This document shows, one piece after another, positions 33,577 through 42,502 of a stretch of DNA of 64,000 bases. The notes below the pieces were generated by a model. That model did no database searches and had not been told where the DNA came from. It saw only the letters and a list, made by a program, of their open reading frames with translations. The stretch is from Bin16 sp965206315 (GTDB taxonomy: Bacteria > Chloroflexota > Dehalococcoidia > Lucifugimonadales > Australimonadaceae), in NCBI GenBank assembly GCA_965206315.1, contig OZ242210.1:2046001-2110000 (forward strand). The letters run 5' to 3'. The position numbers and the translations under genes are program-made. Position 1 is the first letter of the stretch, and every line of letters starts with the position of its first letter.

Positions 33577-35847
33577 TCACTTGCCCAGGATGTTGAGCGC
33601 GGCGCCGGCGCGGAACCAATCGAGCTGCTCGTTGCTCATGGTGTGGGTGAGCTCGATGTCCTCGTCGCCGCCCTCGAAGTGGTGGATGACGGCGCGGACG
33701 GGCTTGCCGGGTGCGATCTCGTCCAGGCCGGTGATGCTGATGGTGTCGGCCTCGAGGATCTTGTCGTAGTCGTCCGGGTCGCCGAAGGTGAGGGGGAGGA
33801 TGCCCTGCTTCTTGAGGTTGGTCTCGTGGATGCGGGCGAAGCTGCGCACGATGACGGCCTTGGCGCCGAGGAGGCGCGGCGACATCGCGGCGTGCTCGCG
33901 GGAGCTGCCCTCGCCGTAGTTGAAGTCGCCGACGGCGACCCATCCGAGGCCGTGCTCCTTGTAGTAGCGGGCGACCTGTGGGAAGGGGGCGCGCTCGCCG
34001 GTGACCTGGTTCAGCCCCTCACCGCGCTCGTCCGTGAAGGCGTTGACCGCGCCGAGGAAGGCGTTGTCGCTCAGCCGCTCCAGGTGGCCGCGGAAGCGGA
34101 GCCACGGCCCGGCGGGCGAGATGTGGTCGGTGGTGCACTTGCCCTTCGCCTTCACGAGCACCTGCACGCGCTCGAAGTCGCTGCCGTCCCATCGTGGGAA
34201 TGGCGAGAGCACTTGGAGGCGGGTCGACTCCGGGTCGACGTTCACGACGATGCCGCTGCCGTCGTCGGCGGGGGGCTCGTAGCCGAAGCCGCGTCCCGCG
34301 AAGCCGTCCTCCGGCACCTCGGGCGCCTCTCCGGGCGGGTCGAGCTTGAAGGGCTGGCCGTCGGCGCCGGTGAGGGTGTCGGTCATGGGGTTGAAGGAGA
34401 GGCGTCCGGCGAGCGCGAACGCGGTGACGATCTCCGGGCTCGCGATGAAGTTCATGGTGGAGGGGTTGGCGTCGTTGCGGGCGGGGAAGTTGCGGTTGAA
34501 CGACGTGACGATGGAGTTCACGTCACCGGGGTTGATGGTGGGGCGCTTCCACTGGCCGATGCAGGGGCCGCAGGCGTTGGCCATGACGCTGGCGCCGACC
34601 GATTCGAGCGCGGCCATCTGGCCGTCGCGCTGGATCGTGGCGTTGACCGCCTCCGAGCCGGGGGTCACGAGGAAGTCGACCGCCGCGGCCACGCCGTGCT
34701 CGGCGGCCTGCCGGGCGACGTTTGCTGCACGGGAGACGTCCTCGTACGAGGAGTTGGTGCAGGAGCCGATGAGCGTAGCGGAGAGCCGGTCCGGGTAGTT
34801 CTCCTTGATGACGGCGTCCGCGAGCTCGGAGATGGGGCGCGCGAGGTCGGGCGTGTGCGGGCCGACGACGTGCGGCTCCAGCGTGTCGAGGTCGATCTCG
34901 ACGATGCGGTCGAAGTACTTCTCCGGCTCGTCCTCAACCTCGGCGTCGGCAGCGAGCAGGTGGGCATACCTGTTGGCGAGGTCGGCGAGCTCGGGTCGGC
35001 CGGTCGCGCGGAGGTAGGCGGCGGCGTGCTCGTCGTAGGGGAAGATGGAGGTTGTCGCGCCGAGCTCGGCGCCCATGTTGCAGATGGTCGCCTTGCCGGT
35101 GGCGCTGATGGAGCGGACGCCGGGCCCGAAGTACTCGACGACGGCATTGGTGCCGCCGGAGACGGTGAGGATGCCGGCGAGCTTGAGGATGACGTCCTTA
35201 GGGGCCGTCCAGCCGCTCATGGAGCCGGTGAGCTTCACGCCGATGAGGCGGGGGTAGAGCACCTCCCACGGGAAGCCGGCCATCACGTCGACGGCGTCGG
35301 CGCCGCCGACGCCGGAGGCGAAGGCCGCGAGCCCGCCCGCGTTGGGCGTGTGGGAGTCCGTGCCGATGATCATGAGGCCGGGGAACGCGTAGTTCTCCAG
35401 GATGACCTGGTGGATGATGCCGGAGCCGGGGCCCCAGAAGCCGAGGCCGTACTTCGCGGCGGAGGAGCGGAGGAAGTCGTAGACCTCGCGGCTCTCGCTC
35501 TTGGCGAGGTTGGTGTCGGCGAGCGCGCCCTCGAACGCGGTGATGAGGTGGTCGCAGTGGACGGTGGAGGGAACGGCGGTGGTGGGCTTGCCCGCCTGCA
35601 TGAACTGGAGGATGGCCATCTGGCCGGTCACGTCCTGAAGGCCGACGCGGTCCGGGCGGAGGTTGAGGTAGCTCTCGCCGGGGAGGAGGTCTGCGTCGCC
35701 GGGGTCGTCGAGGTGTCCGAGCAGGACCTTCTCGGCGTAGGTAAGCGGTCGTCCGAGGCGGTCGCGCACGGTCTGGAGCCGCTGCTCCATCTTGCGGTAC
35801 GCCTCCTCGACGAAGGCTGGGGTCGAATCAACCAGGGGAGCGGCCAT
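33577..35847 (-). CDS. acnA: aconitate hydratase
   Basis: A 756-residue aconitase that isomerises citrate and isocitrate in the TCA cycle. The [4Fe-4S] cysteines are visible in LIGSCTNSSYED and NACGPCIGQW. Other signatures are IGTDSHTPNAGGLAAFASGV near residue 165 and the swivel domain with GEGSSREHAAMSPR. The length and the SREHAAMSPR/GPCIGQW forms match mitochondrial-type aconitase rather than bacterial AcnB. The start is taken at the ATG at 35847, 10 nt after GGAGG; a TTG two codons earlier is possible. GATAAT at 35889-35894 could be the -10. Confidence 0.95.
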   Translation of the reverse strand: MAAPLVDSTPAFVEEAYRKMEQRLQTVRDRLGRPLTYAEKVLLGHLDDPGDADLLPGESYLNLRPDRVGLQDVTGQMAILQFMQAGKPTTAVPSTVHCDHLITAFEGALADTNLAKSESREVYDFLRSSAAKYGLGFWGPGSGIIHQVILENYAFPGLMIIGTDSHTPNAGGLAAFASGVGGADAVDVMAGFPWEVLYPRLIGVKLTGSMSGWTAPKDVILKLAGILTVSGGTNAVVEYFGPGVRSISATGKATICNMGAELGATTSIFPYDEHAAAYLRATGRPELADLANRYAHLLAADAEVEDEPEKYFDRIVEIDLDTLEPHVVGPHTPDLARPISELADAVIKENYPDRLSATLIGSCTNSSYEDVSRAANVARQAAEHGVAAAVDFLVTPGSEAVNATIQRDGQMAALESVGASVMANACGPCIGQWKRPTINPGDVNSIVTSFNRNFPARNDANPSTMNFIASPEIVTAFALAGRLSFNPMTDTLTGADGQPFKLDPPGEAPEVPEDGFAGRGFGYEPPADDGSGIVVNVDPESTRLQVLSPFPRWDGSDFERVQVLVKAKGKCTTDHISPAGPWLRFRGHLERLSDNAFLGAVNAFTDERGEGLNQVTGERAPFPQVARYYKEHGLGWVAVGDFNYGEGSSREHAAMSPRLLGAKAVIVRSFARIHETNLKKQGILPLTFGDPDDYDKILEADTISITGLDEIAPGKPVRAVIHHFEGGDEDIELTHTMSNEQLDWFRAGAALNILGK

Positions 35848-35929
35848 GTGCAATCATCCTCCGCGATGCGTTTGTGCGTAACGGCTAGATTATCACGCCT
35901 CAGCGCGGGCTGTGCCGCTCGTAGGGGTG

Positions 35930-36658
35930 CTAGCCCAACTCTGCGACCGCTGCGGCGAGGTCGAGCGTGCCGTGGTAGATGGCGACGCCGATGATGGCGC
36001 CCTCCGCGCCGATGCTGGCGAGGGTGCGGAGGTGGTCGATCTCCGCGATACCGCCGGAGGCGATGACGCGTGCGCCGCCTGCAGCTTCCGCTCGCAGCAC
36101 CATGTCGCTCACGGCTGAGAAGTTCGGGGAGGTGAGGGTGCCGTCGCGGGTGATGTCGGTGTAGATGAAACGGCGCACGCCCATGTCCGCCATGCGGTCG
36201 AGGAGGTCGGTCGCGGGGATGGAGCCGCTCTCGGTCCACCCCGCGACGGAGGCGATGCCCTCGCGGGCGTCGATGCCGATGACGACTCGCTCCGCGCCGT
36301 GAGCGGCGAGCGCCTGCTCGATGAGCGCGGGCTGCTCGACGGCGGCCGTGCCGAGCACGACGCGGTCGACGCCGTCGGCGAGCGCCTCGTCGATGTCCTC
36401 CGCCGAGCGGAGCCCCCCGCCGAGTTCGATGGGGATGCCGATCGCGGCGGCGACGGCGCGCACCTCAGCAGCCTGTGTGCGCCGTCCCTCGCGCGCGCCG
36501 TCGAGGTCCACAACGTGGATGCGGGGTGCACCGTCGGCTTCGAACCCCCGCGCCACGCCGACGGGGTCGTCGCCGAACGTGGTCTGGCGGTCGTAGTTGC
36601 CCTGCAGGAGCCGCACGACGGCGCCGCCGCGCAGGTCTATGGCGGGGATGATCTCCAT
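35930..36658 (-). CDS. hisA: ProFAR isomerase (histidine biosynthesis)
   Basis: A 242-residue TIM-barrel isomerase, step four of histidine synthesis. Catalytic aspartates are at the start (IIPAIDLRGG) and in the second half (YTDITRDGTL). Phosphate-binding loops IELGGGLRS and VIASGGIAE are intact. I take the ATG at 36658, 4 bp after the hisH stop; an upstream GTG (36670) would overlap hisH by 8 bp. No other his genes are in the window apart from hisH. Confidence 0.95.
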   Translation of the reverse strand: MEIIPAIDLRGGAVVRLLQGNYDRQTTFGDDPVGVARGFEADGAPRIHVVDLDGAREGRRTQAAEVRAVAAAIGIPIELGGGLRSAEDIDEALADGVDRVVLGTAAVEQPALIEQALAAHGAERVVIGIDAREGIASVAGWTESGSIPATDLLDRMADMGVRRFIYTDITRDGTLTSPNFSAVSDMVLRAEAAGGARVIASGGIAEIDHLRTLASIGAEGAIIGVAIYHGTLDLAAAVAELG

Positions 36659-36662
36659 GGCG

Positions 36663-37283
36663 TCAACCACGCTCCCGCACGAGGCGCTTGACGAAGTTGT
36701 CGTAGAGCATCAGGCCTGCGGCGCCGCTCTTCTCCGGGTGGAACTGGGTGGCGACGACGTTGCCCCTGGCGATGAAGCTGGTGAACTCGACACCGTAGGT
36801 CGTCTCGCCCGCTATCCAGGAGGGATCGTCGGGCGCTGCGTAGTAGGAGTGGACGAAGTAGAAGTAGCTCTCCTCCGGCACGCCGTCGAACAACGGGTGC
36901 GGCTGCCTGAGGGCGACGGAGTTCCAGCCCATGTGGGGCACCTTCAGCCCCGGCTCGAATCGCCTGACGTACCCCGGCACGACGCCGAGGGCGGGGGTGT
37001 CGCCCTCCTCGGAGTGGTCGAGGAGCAACTGCAGACCGAGGCAGACGCCGAAGAACGGCCTGCCGTCGGCGATCCAGTCGCGGATGGGATCGGCCATGCC
37101 GTGGGCGTTGAGCGCCGCGACAGCCTGCGGCGAGGCGCCCTGTCCGGGGAAGACGACGGCTGCGGCGGAGTCGAGTTCACCGGGGGACGAGACGAAGTGC
37201 GCGGGGTAGCCGAGGCGCTCGAACGCCTTCTGGACGCTCCGGAGGTTGCCCGCGCCGTAGTCTATGATCGCGATGGGGCCCAC
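36663..37283 (-). CDS. hisH: imidazole glycerol phosphate synthase glutaminase subunit
   Basis: A 206-residue class I glutamine amidotransferase that supplies ammonia to HisF. The nucleophile elbow GVCLGLQLL places the cysteine at residue 81; the catalytic His and Glu are in QFHPEKS. The N-terminus IAIIDYGAGNLRSVQKA is typical. The start codon is GTG at 37283 with no Shine-Dalgarno but a TAGAAT box exactly 6 nt upstream, so a leaderless mRNA is likely. hisA follows immediately. hisF is not in the window. Confidence 0.95.
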   Translation of the reverse strand: MGPIAIIDYGAGNLRSVQKAFERLGYPAHFVSSPGELDSAAAVVFPGQGASPQAVAALNAHGMADPIRDWIADGRPFFGVCLGLQLLLDHSEEGDTPALGVVPGYVRRFEPGLKVPHMGWNSVALRQPHPLFDGVPEESYFYFVHSYYAAPDDPSWIAGETTYGVEFTSFIARGNVVATQFHPEKSGAAGLMLYDNFVKRLVRERG

Positions 37284-37289
37284 GGAGAG

Positions 37290-37295
37290 ATTCTA
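37290..37295 (-). promoter_or_regulatory. -10 box TAGAAT 6 nt before hisH GTG (leaderless)
   Basis: Minus-strand TAGAAT is separated from the GTG start by CTCTCC, so the transcript would begin at the start codon. There is no ribosome-binding purine run between them. Confidence 0.55.
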
Positions 37296-37328
37296 GCAGG
37301 CAGCCGTTACGCCCAGCCCCACAACCGC

Positions 37329-37404
37329 GTGCGCTACGCGCACATGTGACCTGACGGTCACTCTGGATTCCCGCCTTCGCGGGAATGACGGGTGAGGCGG
37401 GAAT
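37329..37404. repeat. GGATTCCCGCC...GGGAATGACGG dispersed repeat
   Basis: A longer module, GCGCTACGCGCACATGTGACC then ACGGTCAC, leads into a GGATTCCCGCCTTCGCGGGAA hairpin and GAATGACGGGT, with a second partial GAATGACGGGT copy. Its close relative is at 27.24-27.29 kb. It lies between the hisH promoter and the methyltransferase stop. Confidence 0.75.
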
Positions 37405-37417
37405 GACGGGTGGGGGG

Positions 37418-38056
37418 TCAGAGGACGCGGTAGGCCCAGACGTAGTACCAGATGTCGGGCTCGCCATTCGGCATGGGCTGGAAGGGGTTCGTCTGTTCGA
37501 CGAGCTCCCACTTCCCCGCCTCTGCCAGCGCGTTCTGCTTCACGTCGAAACCGGCCTCCGTGTAGTAGTCCGTGCGGATGGTGAAGACGACGTAGCCGCC
37601 GGGCTTCGTCACGCGGACGAGCTCGTCGAGCGACTCCGCCGGGGCGTGGCCGAAGGTGAACGTGCCGACGCAGGTCGTGGAGTCGAAGGCGTCGGTGTCG
37701 AACGAGAGGGGCTTGCCGAGTTCACCGACGACGAGTTCCTCGTAGACGAACTTCTCGTTGGCGGTCATCAACATGCCGGGGGAGAGGTCGAGCGCGGTGA
37801 TGCGCTTGAAGCCGAGCCGGGCGAGTTCCTGGCCGACCATGCCGGTGCCCGCGCCCGCGTCGAGCAGCTTGGCCTCGGGGTCTGATATGTACTTTGCCAA
37901 CGTCTCCGCAGCGGTGCGGGGGCCGATGAAGCCGAGCGATTCGAGGTCGGCATCGTAGTCGGTGGCCCAGCCGTCGTACTCGGTGGTCAGTTCGTCGTAG
38001 TCCCTGGAGTCGTAGACCCGTTGGATGCGTTCGGTGCGCGCCTTGTCAGACGTCAT
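37418..38056 (-). CDS. class I SAM-dependent methyltransferase
   Basis: A 212-residue Rossmann-fold methyltransferase. Motif I is LLDAGAGTGMVGQEL (about residues 64-78), motif II ITALDLSPGML, and motif III with post-motif LDELVRVTKPGGYVVFTI. The N-terminal YDGWATDYDADLE recalls the METTL27/WBSCR27 group. The acceptor substrate is unknown. A GGAGG site 6-7 nt before the ATG supports the start. The gene stands alone between a repeat and an MFS gene. Confidence 0.87.
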   Translation of the reverse strand: MTSDKARTERIQRVYDSRDYDELTTEYDGWATDYDADLESLGFIGPRTAAETLAKYISDPEAKLLDAGAGTGMVGQELARLGFKRITALDLSPGMLMTANEKFVYEELVVGELGKPLSFDTDAFDSTTCVGTFTFGHAPAESLDELVRVTKPGGYVVFTIRTDYYTEAGFDVKQNALAEAGKWELVEQTNPFQPMPNGEPDIWYYVWAYRVL

Positions 38057-38134
38057 GCAGTGCCTCCGTGTGGCGTAGGTTTGCCTTCGCAGGCTACCAC
38101 GGCCGGACAGGACGTGTAGGAGGCGGGCGGAGGA

Positions 38135-39439
38135 TCAGGCAGTGCTCCGGCGGAGCGGTGCGAAGAGGAAGATGAGTGCGCCGGGGGCGGCGACCGCGCC
38201 TCCGAGCCAGAAGATGCTCTCGTACGTTCCCGTCAGTGCGACCACGGCCCCCATCACGAGCGCCCCGACCGTCGCGCCGCTCAGGCTGCTGAGGAACATG
38301 ATGCCGACCGTGGAACCCTGCAGACCGGGCGGGGAGGCGTCCATGGCGGTGGCGTTGACGACGTCCTGGCTCGACCAGAGGAAGAGTCCGATGAAGGCAA
38401 GGGCGAGGGTGATGACGAGTATCTCGGTCTGGACGGAGATGGACGTGAGCGGCAGGGTGAAATCCACCGCAATGGTGGTCTCGCCGATGGCGGCGATGAT
38501 CAGCATACCCGCGCCGATGACGAACATGGCGGTCACGATGGGGACACGCCGGCCGATGCGGTCGGAGAAGTAGCCGAAGAGCGGCCCGAAGACGACGCCG
38601 AGAAGAGTAAGCAGCCCGACGTGGAAGCCGACGCCGAAGCTGTCCATGTTCAGGCCGTCGTCCAGCGCGAGGTAGACCGGCATGAAGCTGACGAGGCCGA
38701 AGTGGGAGAAGGAGCGGGTGAAGTTGGCGTAGGCGAGGCTGACGTAGACCGGATACTTGAGCAGGCGTATGGGGTCCGACAGCCGGGGGAGCTGCGCCTG
38801 CGTGTCCGGCTGCTTCCTTGGGGCCCCCGAGAGGAGCCAGAACATGCCGATCGAGATGACGACGGCCGGGGCGAAGCTGAGGAGGGTGTAGAGCCGCCAG
38901 TCGTCGGCGAGCCAGAAAGCGAGGATGAAGCCGACCGCGAGCGGGCCGAGCGCCTCACCTGCGCCGGAGCCCGAGCCATGGTAGGCGATCGCCATACCCT
39001 TGCGGTCGGGGAAGCGGGTGCTGAGCATGGAGATGGCGGGCGGATGCCAGAACGAGGCGGCGAGTCCACCGAGGGACGCCAGGGCAATGACCGGCCAGAC
39101 CCAGGGCGCCAGGCCTGAGAGCATCATGAAGAGCGCGGCGAAGAAGAACGAGAACGGTAGTATCAGATGCCAGTAGCCGCTCAGCCGGTCGGATACGTAG
39201 CCGACGAAGAAGTTGGGAAAGCCGCCGCCGAACTGCTTGATGATGGCGATGGCAGTGACGCCGGTGGCCGTGAGCTCGTACTCCTCCACGATAAGGGGGA
39301 GGAAGACGGCGAAGGCGGCGATGTACCAGTGCTTGAGCCCGTGGCCGATGGCGATGGTGGCGATGTAGGTGGGCCCGGCCGCACGGAACGACCGGGGGCC
39401 AGGGAGTGCTGATGCTTCGCTTGCCATAGCCTCAGGCAT
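38135..39439 (-). CDS. MFS transporter, second
   Basis: A 434-residue major facilitator with about 12 helices. The loop between helices 2 and 3 reads GYVSDRLSGYWHLI, and the helix 4-5 region AYHGSGSGAGEALGPLAVGF resembles the Fsr/nitrate-sialate style of MFS proteins. It has an acidic, Ala-rich N-terminal tail before the first helix. An internal ATG at codon 5 is an alternative start. The substrate cannot be read from sequence or context; it is divergent from selB. Confidence 0.83.
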   Translation of the reverse strand: MPEAMASEASALPGPRSFRAAGPTYIATIAIGHGLKHWYIAAFAVFLPLIVEEYELTATGVTAIAIIKQFGGGFPNFFVGYVSDRLSGYWHLILPFSFFFAALFMMLSGLAPWVWPVIALASLGGLAASFWHPPAISMLSTRFPDRKGMAIAYHGSGSGAGEALGPLAVGFILAFWLADDWRLYTLLSFAPAVVISIGMFWLLSGAPRKQPDTQAQLPRLSDPIRLLKYPVYVSLAYANFTRSFSHFGLVSFMPVYLALDDGLNMDSFGVGFHVGLLTLLGVVFGPLFGYFSDRIGRRVPIVTAMFVIGAGMLIIAAIGETTIAVDFTLPLTSISVQTEILVITLALAFIGLFLWSSQDVVNATAMDASPPGLQGSTVGIMFLSSLSGATVGALVMGAVVALTGTYESIFWLGGAVAAPGALIFLFAPLRRSTA

Positions 39440-39466
39440 GATAACAGGCGAGCCCAGGCAAGGGAG

Positions 39467-39498
39467 GCGAGGTTCCTGCCTTCGCAGGAACGACGGGG
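39467..39498. repeat. GTTCCTGCCTTCGCAGGAAC hairpin repeat
   Basis: A variant of the GGATTCCCGCC...GGGAATGACGG element with compensating changes in both arms (TTCCTGCC/GGCAGGAA), followed by GACGGGG. The matched base changes show selection for the stem rather than for the sequence. Confidence 0.65.
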
Positions 39499-39510
39499 CT
39501 GCGCCCCTGC

Positions 39511-39516
39511 TATGCT
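39511..39516 (+). promoter_or_regulatory. -10 box TATGCT 6 nt before selB ATG (leaderless)
   Basis: TATGCT then CGCGGT then ATG. No Shine-Dalgarno can fit. It has the same geometry as at 4541, 37290, 51259 and 53531. Confidence 0.5.
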
Positions 39517-39522
39517 CGCGGT

Positions 39523-41385
39523 ATGTACGTCATCGGCACGGCAGGGCACGTCGACCACGGGAAGTCGACGCTCGTGCAGGCGCTCACGGGCATAGACCCG
39601 GACCGTCTTGCCGAGGAGAAGCGTCGCGGGATGACGATCGACCTCGGCTTCGCGTGGGTGACGCTGCCCAGCGGGCGCGAGGTGAGCATCGTGGACGTGC
39701 CGGGCCACGAGCGCTTCATCAAGAACATGCTCGCGGGCGTCGGCGGGATAGATTTGGCACTGTTGATCGTCGCGGCGGATGAGTCGGTGATGCCGCAGAC
39801 GCGCGAGCACCTGGCGATACTCGACCTGCTCGGCGTGCGTCGCGGGCTCGCGGTCATCACGAAGTCCGACCTTGCGGACGCCGACATCCTGGCGCTCGTG
39901 CAGCTGGAGGTCGAGGAGTTGCTGGCGGCGACGACGCTCGCGGGGTCGCCGGTGCATGCGGTCTCCGCGACGAGCGGCGACGGCGTGCAGGAGCTCGCGG
40001 CAGCGATAGACGCCGCGCTGGACGAGACGCAGCAGCGCCGCGACGTGGGGCGTCCTCGTCTGCCGGTCGACCGCTCGTTCGCGGTGGCGGGGTTCGGCAC
40101 AGTCGTGACGGGCACGCTCATCGACGGCTCGCTGGAGGCGGGGCAGCCGGTGGAGATCGTGCCGGGCGGCGTGCAGGCGCGCATCCGCGGGCTGCAGTCG
40201 CACCGGCAGAAGATCGACGCAGCCTCGCCCGGCAACCGGGTGGCCGTGAACCTGAGCGGCGTGAGCGCTCAGGAGATAGCCCGGGGGGGCGTGCTGACGA
40301 GGCCGGGCTGGCTGCGGGCCACCCGCGCGGTCGACGTGCGCCTTCACCTGCTGAGCGACGCGCCGCACGGCATCCGCCACAACTTTCCCGCGACGTTCCA
40401 CGCATTCGCCGCCGAGGCCCGCGCCAAGGTGCGGCTGCTGGAGGAAGACGAACTCGCGCCCGGCGGGGAGGCGTGGGCGCAGCTGTGGCTGGAGGAGCCG
40501 GTTGCCGTTGTGCGCGGCGATCACTTCGTGCTGCGCTCTGCGGACGCCACGCTCGGCGGAGGGACGGTCGTGGACGTGGACGTGAAGCGTCACCGCCGCC
40601 GCCGCGCGCCGCTGTTCGAGCGGCTGTCGCGCCTCGCTGAAGGGAGTCCCACGGCGCAGTTGGTGTCGGCGCTCGAAGACCAGGAGCCCGCGAGCGTCGG
40701 CGCACTCGCTCGCCGCGCCAACGTTTCCGAGGCCGAGGCGCTTGCGCTTGCGCGGGAAGCAGTGGCGGAAGGATCGGCGGTCTCGCTCGGTGCAGAGGGA
40801 GTCACGGCGGGTACACAGCTGTACACGGCGGCAGGGTGGGGGCGGTTATGCGGGCAGGCGTGCTCGGCGCTCGGTGCGTTCCATCGCGAGTTTCCGCTGC
40901 GCGAGGGGATGACACGCGAGGAGCTGCGCAGCAGGCTCGGTCTGCGAGGGAACGCTGCCCAGCCCACCCTCGACCGGCTGGTCGCGTCCGGCGTCGTGAG
41001 CGCGTCGGGAGGCGTGCTGCACCTGCCGGAGCACAGCGTGGAGGTGACGGCGCAGCAGCGGTCGGCGATGGATGCGTTCGTCGGGGCCCTGGAGCGCGAC
41101 CCGTTCCCGCAGGAAGCGCCCACGGTCGCGCCCGAATTGCTGGCGCTGCTCGCGGAGCAGGGGCGCGTCGTGCGCGCGTCGCAGGGAGTCGTGTTCGACG
41201 CTGCGACGTACGAGCGTATCGCGGGCGAGGTGATGGCGCTGCTGCGCGCGCAGGGCAGGGTGACGGTCGCGGAGGTGCGCGACCTGCTGGGGACGTCGCG
41301 CAAGTACACGCTCGCGTTGCTGGAGCACCTGGACGACGAGAAGGTGACGCGCCGCGTCGGCGACGAGCGGGTGCTGCTGGGCTAG
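39523..41385 (+). CDS. selB: selenocysteine-specific translation elongation factor
   Basis: A 620-residue GTPase that delivers selenocysteyl-tRNA to UGA codons with SECIS elements. G1 is AGHVDHGKST (residues 7-16); the G2 region RRGMTIDLGFAW and G3 DVPGHERFIKNML have the SelB-specific form, and G4 is TKSD. The C-terminal 250 residues contain several winged-helix repeats that bind SECIS RNA. Its presence implies selenoprotein synthesis, but selA, selD and tRNA-Sec are not in this window. Its 3' end overlaps the convergent asd gene by 4 bp. Confidence 0.95.
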   Translation: MYVIGTAGHVDHGKSTLVQALTGIDPDRLAEEKRRGMTIDLGFAWVTLPSGREVSIVDVPGHERFIKNMLAGVGGIDLALLIVAADESVMPQTREHLAILDLLGVRRGLAVITKSDLADADILALVQLEVEELLAATTLAGSPVHAVSATSGDGVQELAAAIDAALDETQQRRDVGRPRLPVDRSFAVAGFGTVVTGTLIDGSLEAGQPVEIVPGGVQARIRGLQSHRQKIDAASPGNRVAVNLSGVSAQEIARGGVLTRPGWLRATRAVDVRLHLLSDAPHGIRHNFPATFHAFAAEARAKVRLLEEDELAPGGEAWAQLWLEEPVAVVRGDHFVLRSADATLGGGTVVDVDVKRHRRRRAPLFERLSRLAEGSPTAQLVSALEDQEPASVGALARRANVSEAEALALAREAVAEGSAVSLGAEGVTAGTQLYTAAGWGRLCGQACSALGAFHREFPLREGMTREELRSRLGLRGNAAQPTLDRLVASGVVSASGGVLHLPEHSVEVTAQQRSAMDAFVGALERDPFPQEAPTVAPELLALLAEQGRVVRASQGVVFDAATYERIAGEVMALLRAQGRVTVAEVRDLLGTSRKYTLALLEHLDDEKVTRRVGDERVLLG

Positions 41386-42434
41386 GCGGTTGCTCCCGCT
41401 GTCGAGCGGGCCTTGCCCCTGCGCCAGAGGCCGCGCGCCACGATCTCCTCCGCTATCTGCACGGCGTTGGTGGCCGCGCCCTTGCGGAGGTTGTCGGAGA
41501 CGAGCCAGAGCGCGAGCCCGTTGGGGAGCGCAACGTCCTCGCGGATGCGCCCGACGAACACCTCGTCCCGCCCTTCGCCGTCGAGCGGCATGGGGTAGGC
41601 GTTCGTTGCGGGGTCGTCGACGACCGCGATGCCGGGATAGCCCGCGAGCAGTTCGCGCGCTTCGCCGGGGCTGATGGCGCGCTCAAACTCGACGTTGACG
41701 GCCTCGCTGTGGCACACGCGCACGGGCACGCGGACGCAGGTTGCCGAGACCGGCAGGTCCGGGTCGTGCAGGATCTTCCGCGACTCGTTCAGCATCTTCG
41801 TCTCTTCGGAGGTGTGGCCGCCGTCGCGGAAGGAGCCGACGTGCGGGAGGAGGTTGAAGGCGATGGGGTGCGGGTACTGGTCGGTGCGGGGCTCGTTGCC
41901 TACGAAGTAGTCCCGCGACTGCTCCTCCAGCTCGGCGAGGGCCGCTGTGCCGGTGCCGGTGACGGACTGGTAGGTGGCGGCGATGACGCGCCGGATGGGG
42001 CTCGCCTGCCGGAGCGCGTCGAGCACCATGACGAGCGGGGTGGTCGAGCAGTTGGGGATGGAGAGGATGCCGCTGTGCCCGTCGACGTCGCCGGCGTTGA
42101 TCTCGGGCACGACGAGCGGCACGTCCGGGTCCATACGCCAGACGCCGCTGTCGTCGATGACGACGCAGCCGCGCTCCTTCGCGGCGACCGCCATGTCGCG
42201 GCTGATGTCGTCGTTCGCGGAGATGAACGCGATGTCGGACTCGGCGAAGACGTCCGGCGCGGTCGCCTCCACCGTGATCTCCTCGCCCTCGAACGTCATC
42301 TTCTTCCCAACGGAGCGCGGGGACGCGGTGAGCCGGAGGCTCTCCATGGGGAAAGCGCGCTCCTCCAGCACGGCCAGGGCAACCTTGCCGACCGCGCCGG
42401 TGGCGCCGACGATGGTTACTCTCGGGTGGGCCAC
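41382..42434 (-). CDS. asd: aspartate-semialdehyde dehydrogenase
   Basis: A 350-residue NADPH-dependent enzyme of the lysine, threonine and methionine branch. The nucleotide motif is IVGATGAVGKVAL at the N-terminus; the catalytic cysteine is in SIPNCSTTP; SVTGTGTAALAEL and the histidine-containing C-terminal half are typical. It starts with GTG behind AAGGAGA. A 9-bp hairpin sits directly upstream of the ribosome site. dapB, the next enzyme of the lysine branch after DapA, lies 68 bp upstream. Confidence 0.95.
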   Translation of the reverse strand: MAHPRVTIVGATGAVGKVALAVLEERAFPMESLRLTASPRSVGKKMTFEGEEITVEATAPDVFAESDIAFISANDDISRDMAVAAKERGCVVIDDSGVWRMDPDVPLVVPEINAGDVDGHSGILSIPNCSTTPLVMVLDALRQASPIRRVIAATYQSVTGTGTAALAELEEQSRDYFVGNEPRTDQYPHPIAFNLLPHVGSFRDGGHTSEETKMLNESRKILHDPDLPVSATCVRVPVRVCHSEAVNVEFERAISPGEARELLAGYPGIAVVDDPATNAYPMPLDGEGRDEVFVGRIREDVALPNGLALWLVSDNLRKGAATNAVQIAEEIVARGLWRRGKARSTAGATA

Positions 42435-42448
42435 GGCGGTATCTCCTT

Positions 42449-42492
42449 CGCCTCGCCGAAGGGCGAGGCGCGTACGTACTCGTTAGATGATA
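42449..42492 (-). promoter_or_regulatory. asd promoter -10 and leader hairpin
   Basis: Minus-strand TATCAT (42487-42492) is followed by a perfect 9-bp stem CGCCTCGCC/GGCGAGGCG (42449-42457 with 42462-42470) and then AAGGAG. The stem touches the ribosome site and could modulate asd translation, or could be the 3' end of dapB mRNA. Confidence 0.4.
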
Positions 42493-42502
42493 CCAGACGT
42501 TC

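Noticed and set aside
33562..35994. An 810-residue open frame on the plus strand opposite aconitase
   Set aside because: It is an antisense shadow of acnA in high-G+C DNA: rich in Gly, Val and Arg, with no motif, while the opposite strand holds a complete aconitase.
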